From assembly GCA_004557185.1 (NCBI GenBank), contig SFEP01000006.1, positions 1 to 53,904 on the forward strand: 53,904 nucleotides of DNA, read 5' to 3'. Position 1 is the first letter of the stretch, and each line of letters starts with the position of its first letter. This DNA comes from Bacteroidales bacterium (GTDB taxonomy: Bacteria > Bacteroidota > Bacteroidia > Bacteroidales > Bacteroidaceae). The notes under the pieces were generated by a model, which saw only the letters and a program-made list of their open reading frames with translations, made no database searches and was not told the origin of the DNA. Positions 1-8,466 of the stretch are shown one piece after another. A program made the position numbers and the translations under genes.

Positions 1-126
1 AAGCGATTGTTTTCATTCAAATTAAACATGGCGTTTTTTGACTGCAAAGTTCACAAGCAAAAACGTCATGTAAAAGTCGGCTTGTTTCGGATGGTTACGG
101 CAGGTTGGCGGGTTGGGCCCGGGCGC

Positions 127-168
127 AAAAAAAGAGAGGGGATGCGCCTTGTGGTGCATCCTCTCTCG
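127..168 (-). terminator. Rho-independent terminator of the HU gene
   Basis: Read on the minus strand, an 11-bp stem (arms built on AGAGAGGATGC and its complement, with a small GG bulge) is followed directly by seven T. It lies about 45 nt past the HU stop codon, the expected place for a simple terminator. The first 120 bases of the window hold nothing else that I recognise. Confidence 0.8.
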
Positions 169-214
169 CTTGTGTTTCGTGTGATGTATTTCCCTGCGGG
201 GGAAACGCTGCTTG

Positions 215-484
215 TTAGTTGAGAGCAGCAGCCAGTTCGGCACCAGCCTTGAACTTCACAACCTTCTTGGCAGCGATTTGAATCTTTTGCATGGTTGAGG
301 GGTTGATGCCTTCGCGAGCGGGGCGCTCGTTCACGGCAAACGTGCCAAAACCAAGGATTGCCACTTTGTCACCCTGCTTCAGAGCATCGGAGATGGCGTT
401 GATAGCTGCATCGAGTGCGAGCTTGGAGTCTGCTTTGCTGAGGCCAGCTGCAGCAATGGCATTAACGAGGTCAGTCTTGTTCAT
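215..484 (-). CDS. HU family DNA-binding protein
   Basis: An 89-residue histone-like protein that binds and bends DNA as a dimer in the nucleoid. The length is typical of HU. The GFGTF turn is at residues 45-49, followed by the DNA-embracing arm with R54, P55 and the RxGxNP block ending at the intercalating proline P62; the C-terminal helix is rich in alanine and lysine. The start is the ATG at 484; no alternative gives the conserved MNKTDLV opening. It is a single-gene unit: a good Bacteroidota promoter lies upstream at 569-602 and a T-tailed hairpin follows. Which HU paralogue it is (Bacteroidales carry several) cannot be decided, so no symbol is given. Confidence 0.95.
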   Translation of the reverse strand: MNKTDLVNAIAAAGLSKADSKLALDAAINAISDALKQGDKVAILGFGTFAVNERPAREGINPSTMQKIQIAAKKVVKFKAGAELAAALN

Positions 485-568
485 GTGATATAATTTAAGT
501 GAGAATGAAAGTCGAACGGGATGTTACAAAAGGCACGTCCACAAGGGTTTGGCTTGTTTTTCCATGGG

Positions 569-602
569 CAAATATAGAGAATGTGTGTGGGTTAGTCACA
601 AA
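569..602 (-). promoter_or_regulatory. Bacteroidota-type promoter for HU
   Basis: On the minus strand TTTG (599-602) is followed after 22 nt by TATATTTG (569-576), matching the -33 TTTG and -7 TAnnTTTG boxes. The spacer is one base longer than the usual 19-21. It predicts a leader of about 80 nt for HU. Confidence 0.55.
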
Positions 603-694
603 AAAACGTGCATTTTTTTTACGAAGTGCCTGAAAAAAGCGTTTTCACCCTCTAAAAAGCCTTGTATAAGGGGGTTTGGGGCTGCTTAGGGCGT

Positions 695-730
695 AAAAAA
701 TGCGCCTGTGTGCTGATGCTCACAGGCGCA
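695..730 (-). terminator. Rho-independent terminator of porZ
   Basis: A perfect 10-bp stem, TGCGCCTGTG paired with CACAGGCGCA around a 10-nt loop, followed on the minus strand by six T. It begins five bases past the porZ stop codon and also ends the rdgB-porZ transcript if those two are co-transcribed. Confidence 0.9.
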
Positions 731-735
731 GTGCT

Positions 736-3093
736 TCAGATGACGATGACCTTGGTTGAGACGCTCTTTTTGCCGTCGTGGGTGGCCACGAGGATGTAGT
801 AGACGCCCGAGGCTACGCGGCCTCCTGTGGGCCCGCACACGTCCCAACTGAACGAGCCTCCTGTGGCTCGTCCGCGGGCTACGAGTGTGCCGCCCGTGCC
901 CATGACTTTCACCTCGGCTCCTTCGGTCAGGCCGCTCACCACCACGTGGCCTTGGTAGTCGGGGCGCACGGGGTTGGGATAGACCTTGAGCTGGCTGCTG
1001 CTCAGCGCGTCAGAAGGCTCGGTTACCTGCGTGTCGTAGGAGCAGAGGCCTTTGTCGGTGGCTATCATGAGGTTGCCCGTTGCTTCGTCGTAGGCCAGGG
1101 CATAGATGTTGTCGGAGGGGAGGGGCGAGTTGGCCGCCGTGAAGTGGGCGATGACCTCGGTGCCGTCGGCCGAGGCCAGGTAGATGCCTGAGCCTGCTGT
1201 GCCAATCCACTTGCGGTTGCCGCCGTCGATGGCCAGGGCGTTGCAGCGCACGCCGTCGAGCAGGTAGTCGGCGTAGTTGGTGCCGTCGTTGCGCGGCACT
1301 TTGGGCTGGTACACGGTGTAGTTGCCGCGCAACCAGTCTTCGGGGTCGGAGAGGGCAAAGATGCCGCCCGAGCAGGCCAGCCACAGCCAGCCGTTGTGAT
1401 CGAAGCGGAGGTCCTTTACCTCGGCTATGCTGCAGGTGGTGCCGTCTTCGTTGGTGGCCGAGGCGCGGAACACCTCGCTGTCGTCCTTGTCGTTGGCCGA
1501 GGTACCGTTGTAGTCGTAGGCCAGCAGCCCCGAGGGCACTTTTGTTTCATAGGTCAGTCCCATCCAGGCGCGTCCCTTGCCGTCGAAGCGAATGGCGCAC
1601 ACGTTGGTGGTGTGGGCCACGCTTGTGGGGCAGAGCTTGTGCCACGTGCCTTGGGGCGATAGGAGCACGATCACGCTGTCGGCGTGTGCATTGGTCACCC
1701 ATAGGTAGCCGTTCTCGTCGAAGGCGAGGGCGTCGAGGCGCACGTAGCGGCTCGATGCGCTGGTGCCGCGCAGCGGAGTGTAGAGTGGGGCGTTCTTGTC
1801 GTTGTAGTGGCGCACATACTTTTCGTCGGCAAACTCCATCAGTCCCACGCCGTAGGTGCTCACGTAGTAGCGGTTCGTTTCGGTGGGGTGCACGGCCACC
1901 TGCACGGCGTTGACGAAGTTTTCGCCCACGGCAGCCGTGACGTCGGCTGGTTGCACGGCGTGCCACTCGCTGCCGTCGTAGCGCATCACGGTGCCTGTGA
2001 GGCGGGCGTGGTCGGTGTAGTCGGGCCGGCCGCCGCACACGTAGAGGTTGCCGTGGTGCCACTGCAGGCTGTAGGTGAGGTCGTTGAGCGGGCCGAAGGG
2101 CTGCACGCTGTGGCCGCTGGGTGTGAGTGCGTCGCCGTCGGCGCCGAGGGTGGCATTCAGCACCTCGTAGCGGCTGTTGATGCTCCACAGGGAGCCGTCG
2201 GCGGCCAGCACGGCCGAGTGCAGCGTGTGTTCGGCCGTGGCGGTGTGCAGGGTGGTGGGCGCGTCGGGGCTGAGGGTGATGACGCTCGCGCCGCTTGTGA
2301 AGGCTATGCCGCGCTGGCTGCGCTGGCCCGAGGTGGCCGTGGAGGATGTGACGCGTTGCACGACGGGTGCTGCGGCGCCCTCGTCGAGCGTGAGCAGTGT
2401 GAGACCGCCGTAGGTGGGGTCGGAAGCATCGACTGCGAGGTAAGCTTGGCGGGCGTTCAGCGCGAGCATGAACTGCACGGGCAGTGTGCCGTGCTGCTGC
2501 CACGAGGAGAGCTGGTAGAGGTTGTCGGTGAGGCGGCCGCTGTAGAGCACGCCGCCGGCGGCCATGACGATGCGCTGGCCGAGCACGGTGGCATCGGTCA
2601 CGCTCACTCCGAGGGGATAGAAGGCGCGCACGGCTGCTGCTTCGAGGTCGATGAGCACCAAGCCGCTTGTGCACGAGAGCAGTGCCCACTTGCCCGAGGC
2701 TGAGAGGCGCTGCACGGTGATGTCGGCGTCGACGTACTGCTTCAGCTGCGGCATGTTCACTACCTCGCCGTCGGGGCGCAGCAGGTCGATGTTGTTGTTG
2801 GCGTAGAGCAGCACCACCGTCTGCACGTCGGGGGCGTAGGTCATGTGTTTGATTTGCTTGTCGTGCAGCCCCGTAAACTTGTCGATGGTGCGCACGGCCT
2901 GGTCGCTCTTGTCGTAGGCCAGCAGGTTGCCGTTGCAGCACACCAGCACCTCGCTGCCGAAGGCCAGCACCTGCTGGGGGCTGCGGTAGGAGTAGTAGTA
3001 GTGCCAGCGGTGGTCGTCGTTGTAGGCGCGGCCGGCCAGCACGCAGGCTGCGGCGAGCAGCCAGAGGGTGAAGCGCAGAATGTGTCGATGCAT
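736..3093 (-). CDS. porZ: Type IX secretion system protein PorZ (beta-propeller, C-terminal sorting domain)
   Basis: A 785-residue secreted protein. The N-terminus is a signal peptide (hydrophobic LWLLAAACVLAG near residues 10-21). The first propeller starts with the PorZ-type WHYYYSY and YKSDQAVRTIDK-like sequence; the middle and later parts carry repeated two-component-regulator-like propeller blades (for example WIGTAGSGIY and GNLMIATDKGLCSYD). The end is a T9SS type A sorting domain of about 80 residues, opening with LKVYPNPV and ending in lysine-rich KKSVSTKVIVI. In Porphyromonas gingivalis PorZ (about the same length) sits with the PorU sortase in the cell-surface attachment complex that joins cargo to A-LPS. 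Here it lies downstream of rdgB with no other T9SS gene in the window. The family call rests on length, domain order and N-terminal sequence. Confidence 0.85.
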   Translation of the reverse strand: MHRHILRFTLWLLAAACVLAGRAYNDDHRWHYYYSYRSPQQVLAFGSEVLVCCNGNLLAYDKSDQAVRTIDKFTGLHDKQIKHMTYAPDVQTVVLLYANNNIDLLRPDGEVVNMPQLKQYVDADITVQRLSASGKWALLSCTSGLVLIDLEAAAVRAFYPLGVSVTDATVLGQRIVMAAGGVLYSGRLTDNLYQLSSWQQHGTLPVQFMLALNARQAYLAVDASDPTYGGLTLLTLDEGAAAPVVQRVTSSTATSGQRSQRGIAFTSGASVITLSPDAPTTLHTATAEHTLHSAVLAADGSLWSINSRYEVLNATLGADGDALTPSGHSVQPFGPLNDLTYSLQWHHGNLYVCGGRPDYTDHARLTGTVMRYDGSEWHAVQPADVTAAVGENFVNAVQVAVHPTETNRYYVSTYGVGLMEFADEKYVRHYNDKNAPLYTPLRGTSASSRYVRLDALAFDENGYLWVTNAHADSVIVLLSPQGTWHKLCPTSVAHTTNVCAIRFDGKGRAWMGLTYETKVPSGLLAYDYNGTSANDKDDSEVFRASATNEDGTTCSIAEVKDLRFDHNGWLWLACSGGIFALSDPEDWLRGNYTVYQPKVPRNDGTNYADYLLDGVRCNALAIDGGNRKWIGTAGSGIYLASADGTEVIAHFTAANSPLPSDNIYALAYDEATGNLMIATDKGLCSYDTQVTEPSDALSSSQLKVYPNPVRPDYQGHVVVSGLTEGAEVKVMGTGGTLVARGRATGGSFSWDVCGPTGGRVASGVYYILVATHDGKKSVSTKVIVI

Positions 3094-3248
3094 GGGCGTG
3101 GGGGTTAGTGCGTGATGGGGCTTTCGTCCGCTCGGGATGTTTTTTTATTTCAAGAAAAAGGAATCCGAGGGGGCGTGCCGCTTCTTCTGTTTTCAAGAAA
3201 AAGAAATCTGCGAGTGAGCGCGCTACCTATATATAAGGAGGTGTACCT

Positions 3249-3830
3249 TTACTTCAACAGGTATTGGCAGAGTGCGGCCACGGCTCGGGCGCGGTGGCTG
3301 ATGCGGTTCTTCGCCTCGACGCCGAGCTCGGCAAAGGTGAGCCCGTCGGTGCCGGGCATGAAGACGGGGTCGTAGCCGAAGCCGTCGGTGCCGCGCTCGC
3401 AGGGTGCTATTTCGCCCTCCACAATGCCCTCGAAGAGCTTTTCCTCGCCGCCCTGAATGAGGGCGATGACTGTGCGGAAACGGGCTGCACGTGTGGCTGC
3501 GCCCTGCAGTTCGGCCAGGAGTTTGCGGTTGTTGGCCTCAGGGTCGTGGCGGTCGGGGTAGGCGTAGCGTGCGGTGTGGACACCGGGCCGGCCGCCGAGG
3601 GCCTCGACTTCGAGCCCCGTGTCGTCGGCAAAGCAGTTGAGGCCGTAGCGTTCGTACACCCAGCGGGCTTTGATAAGGGCGTTGCCCTCGAGCGTGGGTG
3701 CTGTTTCGGGAATGTCGTCGAAACATCCGATTTCGGCAAGGGAGCGCACTTCGATGGCATCGCCCAGCATGGCGCGTATCTCGGAGAGCTTGTGGGCGTT
3801 GTTGGTGGCAAAAACGAGTGTCTGCTTCAT
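3249..3830 (-). CDS. rdgB: XTP/dITP diphosphatase (non-canonical purine NTP pyrophosphatase, HAM1/RdgB)
   Basis: A 193-residue cytosolic enzyme that hydrolyses dITP and XTP to the monophosphate plus pyrophosphate, cleaning deaminated purines from the nucleotide pool. The N-terminal TNNAHK (residues 9-14) is the family's phosphate-binding motif; FADDTGLEVEALGG holds the catalytic acidic residues, and SHRARAV near the C-terminus is the conserved purine-site motif. Length is normal. It sits 54 bp after the YitT gene and 155 bp before porZ on the same strand. The rdgB-porZ gap contains two copies of a 12-nt TTCAAGAAAAAG direct repeat (about 3149-3160 and 3192-3203) of unknown meaning. Confidence 0.95.
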   Translation of the reverse strand: MKQTLVFATNNAHKLSEIRAMLGDAIEVRSLAEIGCFDDIPETAPTLEGNALIKARWVYERYGLNCFADDTGLEVEALGGRPGVHTARYAYPDRHDPEANNRKLLAELQGAATRAARFRTVIALIQGGEEKLFEGIVEGEIAPCERGTDGFGYDPVFMPGTDGLTFAELGVEAKNRISHRARAVAALCQYLLK

Positions 3831-3884
3831 GGGTAGGAGCGTGGTGTGTGAGGGGTTAGGAAGGGGCTTCGGCAGCGCGGCGGG

Positions 3885-4832
3885 TCATTTTTTCTTCTCG
3901 GCTTTCACCTTGATGCGGTCGAAGCCTTCGCCGAAGACGCCTATCACCTTCGACTGGCTGACGAAGGCGTTGGGGTCGATGCTCTGTATGATGCGGAAGA
4001 TGTTGGTGCTCTCGCGCTTCTTGGCCAGCACCACGAGCACTTTGCGCTCCTGCTGGGTGTACCAGCCTTGGCCGTTGAGCACCGTCACGCCGCGGTGGGT
4101 GGCGCTGATGGCGCTGGCTATCTCGTCGTAGCGGCGCGAGAAGATGAAGAACTGCACCGACTGACGGCCGCGGTCGATGACGTAGTCGAGCAGGAGGTTG
4201 GTGATGATGAGCGTGGTGTAGCCGTAGAGCAGTTTGTCGACGCTGCCCGTAGGTGTGATGAGCGACGAGGTGATGATGATGAGGTCGCAGAGCATCATCA
4301 TCTGGCCCAGCGTGACGTCCTTATACTTGTTGATGATGGCGGCGATGATGTCGGTGCCGCCTGTCGAACCGTTGCTCAGAAACACGAGACCGATGCCGAT
4401 GCCCTCGATGGCGGCACCCAGAATGCACGACATGAAGATGTTGTCGGTCACGACCTGCGGCAGTCCGCTGCGGGGGTTGATGTTCTGGAACATGCCGGGG
4501 TTGTGCTGTGCCAAGTAGATGAGCACCTCCTGCGTCATGCCGAGCAGGAAGGTGAGCATAAACACGGCGTAAATGGTTTTGACGCAGAAGCGCCAGCCCA
4601 GCACGCGCACCGCTATGGTCAGCAGGATGATGTTGACCATGAAGAAGGTGTATTGCACGGGGAAACCTGTGGCGTAGAAAATAACGGCACCGGCACCGGC
4701 GAGACCACCCGTGGTGATTTCGTAGGGAAGCTGGAAGCAGGTGAAGCCCGTGGCATACATGAGCAGACCAAGGGTGATGGTGAGGTAGTCGCGCACGTCC
4801 TGCAGAATGGACGTCTTGAAAATGGCGGGCAT
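3885..4832 (-). CDS. YitT family membrane protein (DUF161 plus DUF2179)
   Basis: A 315-residue inner-membrane protein. The open frame extends 33 codons upstream, but the ATG at 4832 gives the family's usual start, a short charged segment running into the first membrane span (LTITLGLLMYATGFTCF). About five to six hydrophobic segments fill residues 10-200, with the conserved GGTDIIA motif; the last third is a soluble DUF2179 domain (VLNGQGWYTQQERKVL region, ending in lysine-rich KVKAEKKK). The family's transport substrate is not known. The gene lies between the leuS terminator and rdgB on the same strand, so it may share a transcript with rdgB and porZ. Confidence 0.9.
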   Translation of the reverse strand: MPAIFKTSILQDVRDYLTITLGLLMYATGFTCFQLPYEITTGGLAGAGAVIFYATGFPVQYTFFMVNIILLTIAVRVLGWRFCVKTIYAVFMLTFLLGMTQEVLIYLAQHNPGMFQNINPRSGLPQVVTDNIFMSCILGAAIEGIGIGLVFLSNGSTGGTDIIAAIINKYKDVTLGQMMMLCDLIIITSSLITPTGSVDKLLYGYTTLIITNLLLDYVIDRGRQSVQFFIFSRRYDEIASAISATHRGVTVLNGQGWYTQQERKVLVVLAKKRESTNIFRIIQSIDPNAFVSQSKVIGVFGEGFDRIKVKAEKKK

Positions 4833-4905
4833 AGTGGTTTGATTTAAGAGATGTGGCTTTGATGACAAGCGGCCCGTAGCCGGCGGAAGGCTTGTGAAGG
4901 TGAAG

Positions 4906-4945
4906 AAAGGCGGTGGCCGCACCTTGCTCACAAGGCACGGCCGCC
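4906..4945 (-). terminator. Hairpin terminator after leuS
   Basis: On the minus strand a GC-rich stem of about 14 pairs (GGCGGCCGTGCCTT with its partner, one or two bulges) ends in CTTTCTT. The T tail is weak, so termination may be partial and allow read-through into the YitT gene, whose start is 74 bp further. Confidence 0.6.
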
Positions 4946-4956
4946 GTCAGAGAGGG

Positions 4957-7794
4957 TTAGCGTATGACAATGTTCACAATGCGGCCTGGCACAACAACCA
5001 CCTTGACCACCTGTTTGCCGTCAAGGTATTTGCTGGCCTGCTCCGAGGCGAGGGCCGTTTTCTCGATATCCTCTTTCGAGGCATCGGCGGGAAAGTCGAG
5101 CGTGAAGCGCGTTTTGCCGTTGAACGACACGGAGAGTGTGCAGGTGTCCTCCTGCAGATACTGCTCGTCGCATTCGGGCCACGGAGCGTCGCACACGCTG
5201 CCGCTGTTGCCCAAGGCGTGCCACAGTTCCTCAGCCATGTGGGGGGCAAAGGGTGCGAGCAGCGACACGAAGGGTGCGAGCACGGCGCGGCTGGTGCACT
5301 GCTGCTTTTGCCACTCGCCCACGGCAATCATGAAGGCGGGCACGGCGGTGTTGTAGGCAAAGTCCTCCACGTCGTCGGTTACCTTGCGAATGAGTTGGTG
5401 CAGCGTTTTGAGCTGGGCGCGGGTGGGCTCGGCGTCGGTCACGGCGAGGTCGCCGCCCTTGGGATAGAAGAGGCCCCAGGCTTTGCGCAGGAAGCGGGCA
5501 CAGCCGTCAATGCCGTTGCTGTCCCAAGGCTTGCTCTGGTTGATGGGGCCGAGGAACATTTCGTAGAGGCGCAGCGTGTCGGCACCGTAGCGCTCCACAA
5601 TCATGTCGGGGTTCACCACGTTGTACATCGACTTCGACATTTTCTCCACAGCCCAGCCGCAGATGTATTTGCCATCCTCCAGCTCAAACTCCGCCGTGGC
5701 ATATTCGGGCCGCCATGCGCGGAAGGCGTCGAGGTCGAGCACGTCGTTCTGCACCATGTTGACGTCCACATGAATGGGCGTTACGTCGTACTGGTCCTTC
5801 AAGCCCAAGCTGACGAAGCGGTTGGTGTCCTTGATGCGGTACACAAAGTTAGAGCGGCCCTGAATCATGCCTTGGTTGACGAGTTTGCGGAAAGGCTCGT
5901 CGGTGCAGGCCACGCCGAGGTCGTAGAGGAACTTGTTCCAGAAGCGGCTGTAGATAAGGTGTCCCGTGGCGTGCTCCGAACCGCCCACGTAGAGGTCAAC
6001 CTGCTGCCAGTAGGCGTTGGCTTGGGGCGACACGAGTGCCGCGTCGTTGCGGGGGTCCATGTAGCGAAGGTAGTAGGCGCTGGAGCCGGCGAAGCCCGGC
6101 ATGGTGCTGAGTTCGAGGGGGAAAATGCTGACGTTGTCGATGAGGCTGTTGTCCGTCACTTGGCAAGTGGCGGTGTTCCATGCCCAGCGTGTGGCGTTGC
6201 CCAGGGGCGGCTCACCCGTTTCGGTGGGTTTGAAGTCGGTCACCTCGGGGAGTTCGAGTGGCAGGCATTGCTCGGGCACCATGTAGGGCTGGCCGTTTTT
6301 GTAGTACACGGGGAAGGGCTCTCCCCAGTAGCGCTGACGTGAGAAGATGGCGTCGCGCAGACGGTAGTTCACCTTCACGCGTCCCAGTTTGTGCTCGGTG
6401 ACGAACGCCTTGGTGGCTGCAATGGCCTCCTTCACGTTCAGTCCGTTGAGAGTGAAGCCGTGCAGTGCCTCGCGGCCTGCGGCGGGCGAGTTCATCACGG
6501 TGCCTTCCTTGGCATCGAAGCTCTGCTCGCTCACGTCGGCACCCTCGATGAGCGGGATGACGGGCAGGTTGAAGTGTCGGGCAAAGGCGTAGTCGCGGGA
6601 GTCGTGGGCGGGCACTGCCATGATGGCTCCCGTGCCGTAGCCGGCGAGCACATAGTCGCTCACCCAGACGGGGATTTCGTCGCCCGTGAAGGGGTTGATG
6701 GCGTAAGAGCCTGTGAAGACACCCGTGACGCGGCGGTCGGCAATGCGTTCACGCTCGGTGCGCTTCTTAGTGGCTTCGAGATAAGCCTCCACGTCGGCCC
6801 GCTGCGCCTCGGTGGTGAGTTGTGCCACGAGTTCGCTCTCGGGAGCCAGCACCATGAAGGTTACGCCGAAGATGGTGTCGGCGCGGGTGGTGAATATGGT
6901 AAACTTTAGGTCGCTGTCCTTCACGCTGAACTGCATCTCGGTGCCTTCGGAGCGGCCTATCCAGTTGCGCTGCGTTTCCTTGATGGAGTCGGTCCAGTCG
7001 AGCGAGTCGAGGCCCTCGAGCAGACGGCCGGCGTAGGCCGACACCCTGAGGCACCACTGCTTCATCTTCTTCTGCACCACGGGGTAGCCGCCGCGTTCGC
7101 TCACGCCGTCTACCACCTCGTCGTTGGCCAGCACGGTGCCCAACTGCGGGCACCAGTTCACCATGGTCTCGCCCAGGTAGGCCAGGCGATAGTTCATCAG
7201 CACCTCGCGCTGGCGGGCCTCGTCCATGGCGTTCCACTCGGCGGCGGTGAACTGTAGTTCTTCGCTCTGCGCCACGTCGAGCCCCTCGGTGCCGTGCTGC
7301 TGCAGGTGGCTCACGAGTGTTTCGATGGGCTTGGCCTTTTGCTCTGCGTTGGAGTAGTAGGAGCCGAACATTTTGATGAAGGCCCACTGCGTCCAGTGGT
7401 AGTACTGCGGGTCGCAGGTGCGCACTTCGCGGTCCCAGTCGAAGGAGAATCCGATTTTGTCGAGCTGTTCGCGGTATCGCGCAATGTTCTTGACGGTGGT
7501 GATGGCGGGGTGCTGCCCCGTCTGTATGGCATACTGTTCGGCGGGCAGGCCGTAGGCGTCGTAGCCCATGGGGTTGAGCACGTTGAAGCCCTGCTGCCGT
7601 TTGTAGCGTGCGTAAATGTCGGAGGCGATGTAGCCTAAGGGATGGCCCACATGCAGGCCGGCGCCTGAGGGATAGGGGAACATGTTGAGCACGTAGAATT
7701 TGGGTTTCCCCTCCTGTGCTTCCACGTGGTAGTTCTTTTCGGCGGCCCACGTCTGCTGCCACTTCTGCTCTATCTCTCTGAATTTATACTCCAT
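4957..7794 (-). CDS. leuS: Leucine-tRNA ligase
   Basis: A 945-residue class Ia aminoacyl-tRNA synthetase that charges tRNA-Leu. The HIGH-type signature is HVGH at residues 48-51 after FPYPSGAGL; the KMSKS loop is intact near residue 717; between them lies the CP1 editing insertion, and an anticodon-binding domain follows. The open frame continues 187 codons upstream, but the start at 7794 gives the standard MEYKFREIEQ opening, and a perfect promoter plus a leader hairpin lie between that start and nrdG, which rules out the longer version. Transcription therefore starts about 85 nt upstream, independently of nrdG. The long hairpin in the leader suggests control of mRNA stability or attenuation. 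Confidence 0.98.
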   Translation of the reverse strand: MEYKFREIEQKWQQTWAAEKNYHVEAQEGKPKFYVLNMFPYPSGAGLHVGHPLGYIASDIYARYKRQQGFNVLNPMGYDAYGLPAEQYAIQTGQHPAITTVKNIARYREQLDKIGFSFDWDREVRTCDPQYYHWTQWAFIKMFGSYYSNAEQKAKPIETLVSHLQQHGTEGLDVAQSEELQFTAAEWNAMDEARQREVLMNYRLAYLGETMVNWCPQLGTVLANDEVVDGVSERGGYPVVQKKMKQWCLRVSAYAGRLLEGLDSLDWTDSIKETQRNWIGRSEGTEMQFSVKDSDLKFTIFTTRADTIFGVTFMVLAPESELVAQLTTEAQRADVEAYLEATKKRTERERIADRRVTGVFTGSYAINPFTGDEIPVWVSDYVLAGYGTGAIMAVPAHDSRDYAFARHFNLPVIPLIEGADVSEQSFDAKEGTVMNSPAAGREALHGFTLNGLNVKEAIAATKAFVTEHKLGRVKVNYRLRDAIFSRQRYWGEPFPVYYKNGQPYMVPEQCLPLELPEVTDFKPTETGEPPLGNATRWAWNTATCQVTDNSLIDNVSIFPLELSTMPGFAGSSAYYLRYMDPRNDAALVSPQANAYWQQVDLYVGGSEHATGHLIYSRFWNKFLYDLGVACTDEPFRKLVNQGMIQGRSNFVYRIKDTNRFVSLGLKDQYDVTPIHVDVNMVQNDVLDLDAFRAWRPEYATAEFELEDGKYICGWAVEKMSKSMYNVVNPDMIVERYGADTLRLYEMFLGPINQSKPWDSNGIDGCARFLRKAWGLFYPKGGDLAVTDAEPTRAQLKTLHQLIRKVTDDVEDFAYNTAVPAFMIAVGEWQKQQCTSRAVLAPFVSLLAPFAPHMAEELWHALGNSGSVCDAPWPECDEQYLQEDTCTLSVSFNGKTRFTLDFPADASKEDIEKTALASEQASKYLDGKQVVKVVVVPGRIVNIVIR

Positions 7795-7822
7795 ATTATA
7801 TATAGTGCTGATAATACATATC

Positions 7823-7866
7823 CACTCCACCACGCACCTGCCTTGGCGGGCAGGTGGTGGTGGAGG
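7823..7866 (-). promoter_or_regulatory. Strong stem-loop in the leuS 5' leader
   Basis: The arms 7823-7842 and 7849-7866 pair over about 18 bp with two single-base bulges and a 6-nt loop; the core is CCTGCC with GGCAGG. It starts roughly 12 nt after the expected transcription start and ends about 30 nt before the leuS ATG. No T tract follows, so it is not a classic terminator. It may protect the mRNA 5' end or act in attenuation; which one is unknown. Confidence 0.65.
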
Positions 7867-7884
7867 GTTGTGATGAATGTGCGG

Positions 7885-7916
7885 CAAAGTTAGTGTTTGG
7901 CAATTGAAACGCCAAA
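7885..7916 (-). promoter_or_regulatory. Bacteroidota-type promoter for leuS
   Basis: On the minus strand TTTG (7913-7916), a 20-nt spacer and TAACTTTG (7885-7892) match the -33/-7 consensus exactly. It places the start of transcription near 7878, between nrdG and leuS. Confidence 0.8.
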
Positions 7917-7964
7917 CATTCCGTGCATATCTCTGTGGAAGGCTACTGAAAAAGGCAGCAAAAA

Positions 7965-8444
7965 TCAGGGCATGCGTCGCTGCATGCGTACCGTGATGTC
8001 GAGCATGCGGCCTGTGGTGTGGTCGATGCGGTAGAGGCGCTGGTTGGTGTGCGGGTGGCTCAGGGGTCCGCAGGCTTCGCGCCAGGGCCCGAGTTTCACG
8101 TAGTCGAAGGCTTCGGGCACAAAGCCCTCGGGCAGGGCTTCGCGGCCGCTGTACCAGCCTGTGCGCAGCCTTCCGCCGTGCTCCTGTCTGATGGCCAGCA
8201 GCAGGGCGGCCACGGTGGCGGGGTCGTTGTCGCCGCCCATAAGGGCCACGCAGGTGATGGCGCCGGCATAGTGTGCTGTGAGCGAGCGCAGTGTGGCGGC
8301 GTCGAGTTCCTGCCCCACGTCGTCCTGCAGCCACGCGCTGTGGCAGCCGGGGCAACGGTTGGGGCAGAGCGAGAGGTTGATGGCCAGCGTCACCTCGTCG
8401 GGAAATTCCTGGAAAACGATGTCGTGGTTGGTGTATTTCAGCAT
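7965..8444 (-). CDS. nrdG: Anaerobic ribonucleoside-triphosphate reductase activating protein
   Basis: A 159-residue radical SAM enzyme that installs the glycyl radical on NrdD. The cluster-binding motif CPNRCPGC places cysteines at residues 27, 31 and 34, the CxxxCxxC pattern. The upstream part of the open frame (41 codons) overlaps the nrdD end and has no family sequence, so the start is the ATG at 8444, 22 bp after the nrdD stop codon. The pair nrdD-nrdG forms an operon behind the cobalamin riboswitch at 10801-10963. It would work only under anaerobic conditions, with S-adenosylmethionine and a reductant. Confidence 0.93.
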   Translation of the reverse strand: MLKYTNHDIVFQEFPDEVTLAINLSLCPNRCPGCHSAWLQDDVGQELDAATLRSLTAHYAGAITCVALMGGDNDPATVAALLLAIRQEHGGRLRTGWYSGREALPEGFVPEAFDYVKLGPWREACGPLSHPHTNQRLYRIDHTTGRMLDITVRMQRRMP

Positions 8445-8466
8445 GTCGTGGCGGGCTTTCGGAGTG

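Noticed and set aside
1547..3196. 549-codon arginine-rich frame on the minus strand overlapping porZ
   Set aside because: Out-of-frame translation of porZ; strongly arginine-, alanine- and histidine-rich and without any domain.
3885..4931. 348-codon version of the YitT gene
   Set aside because: The first 33 residues are proline-rich, unrelated to the family, and overlap the leuS terminator; the ATG at 4832 is preferred.
7795..7964. leuS leader considered as a T-box riboswitch
   Set aside because: The stem lacks the T-box sequence, specifier loop and antiterminator; T-boxes are not expected in Bacteroidota.
4957..8355. 1132-codon version of leuS
   Set aside because: The extra 187 codons overlap nrdG and the leuS promoter and contain no synthetase sequence.
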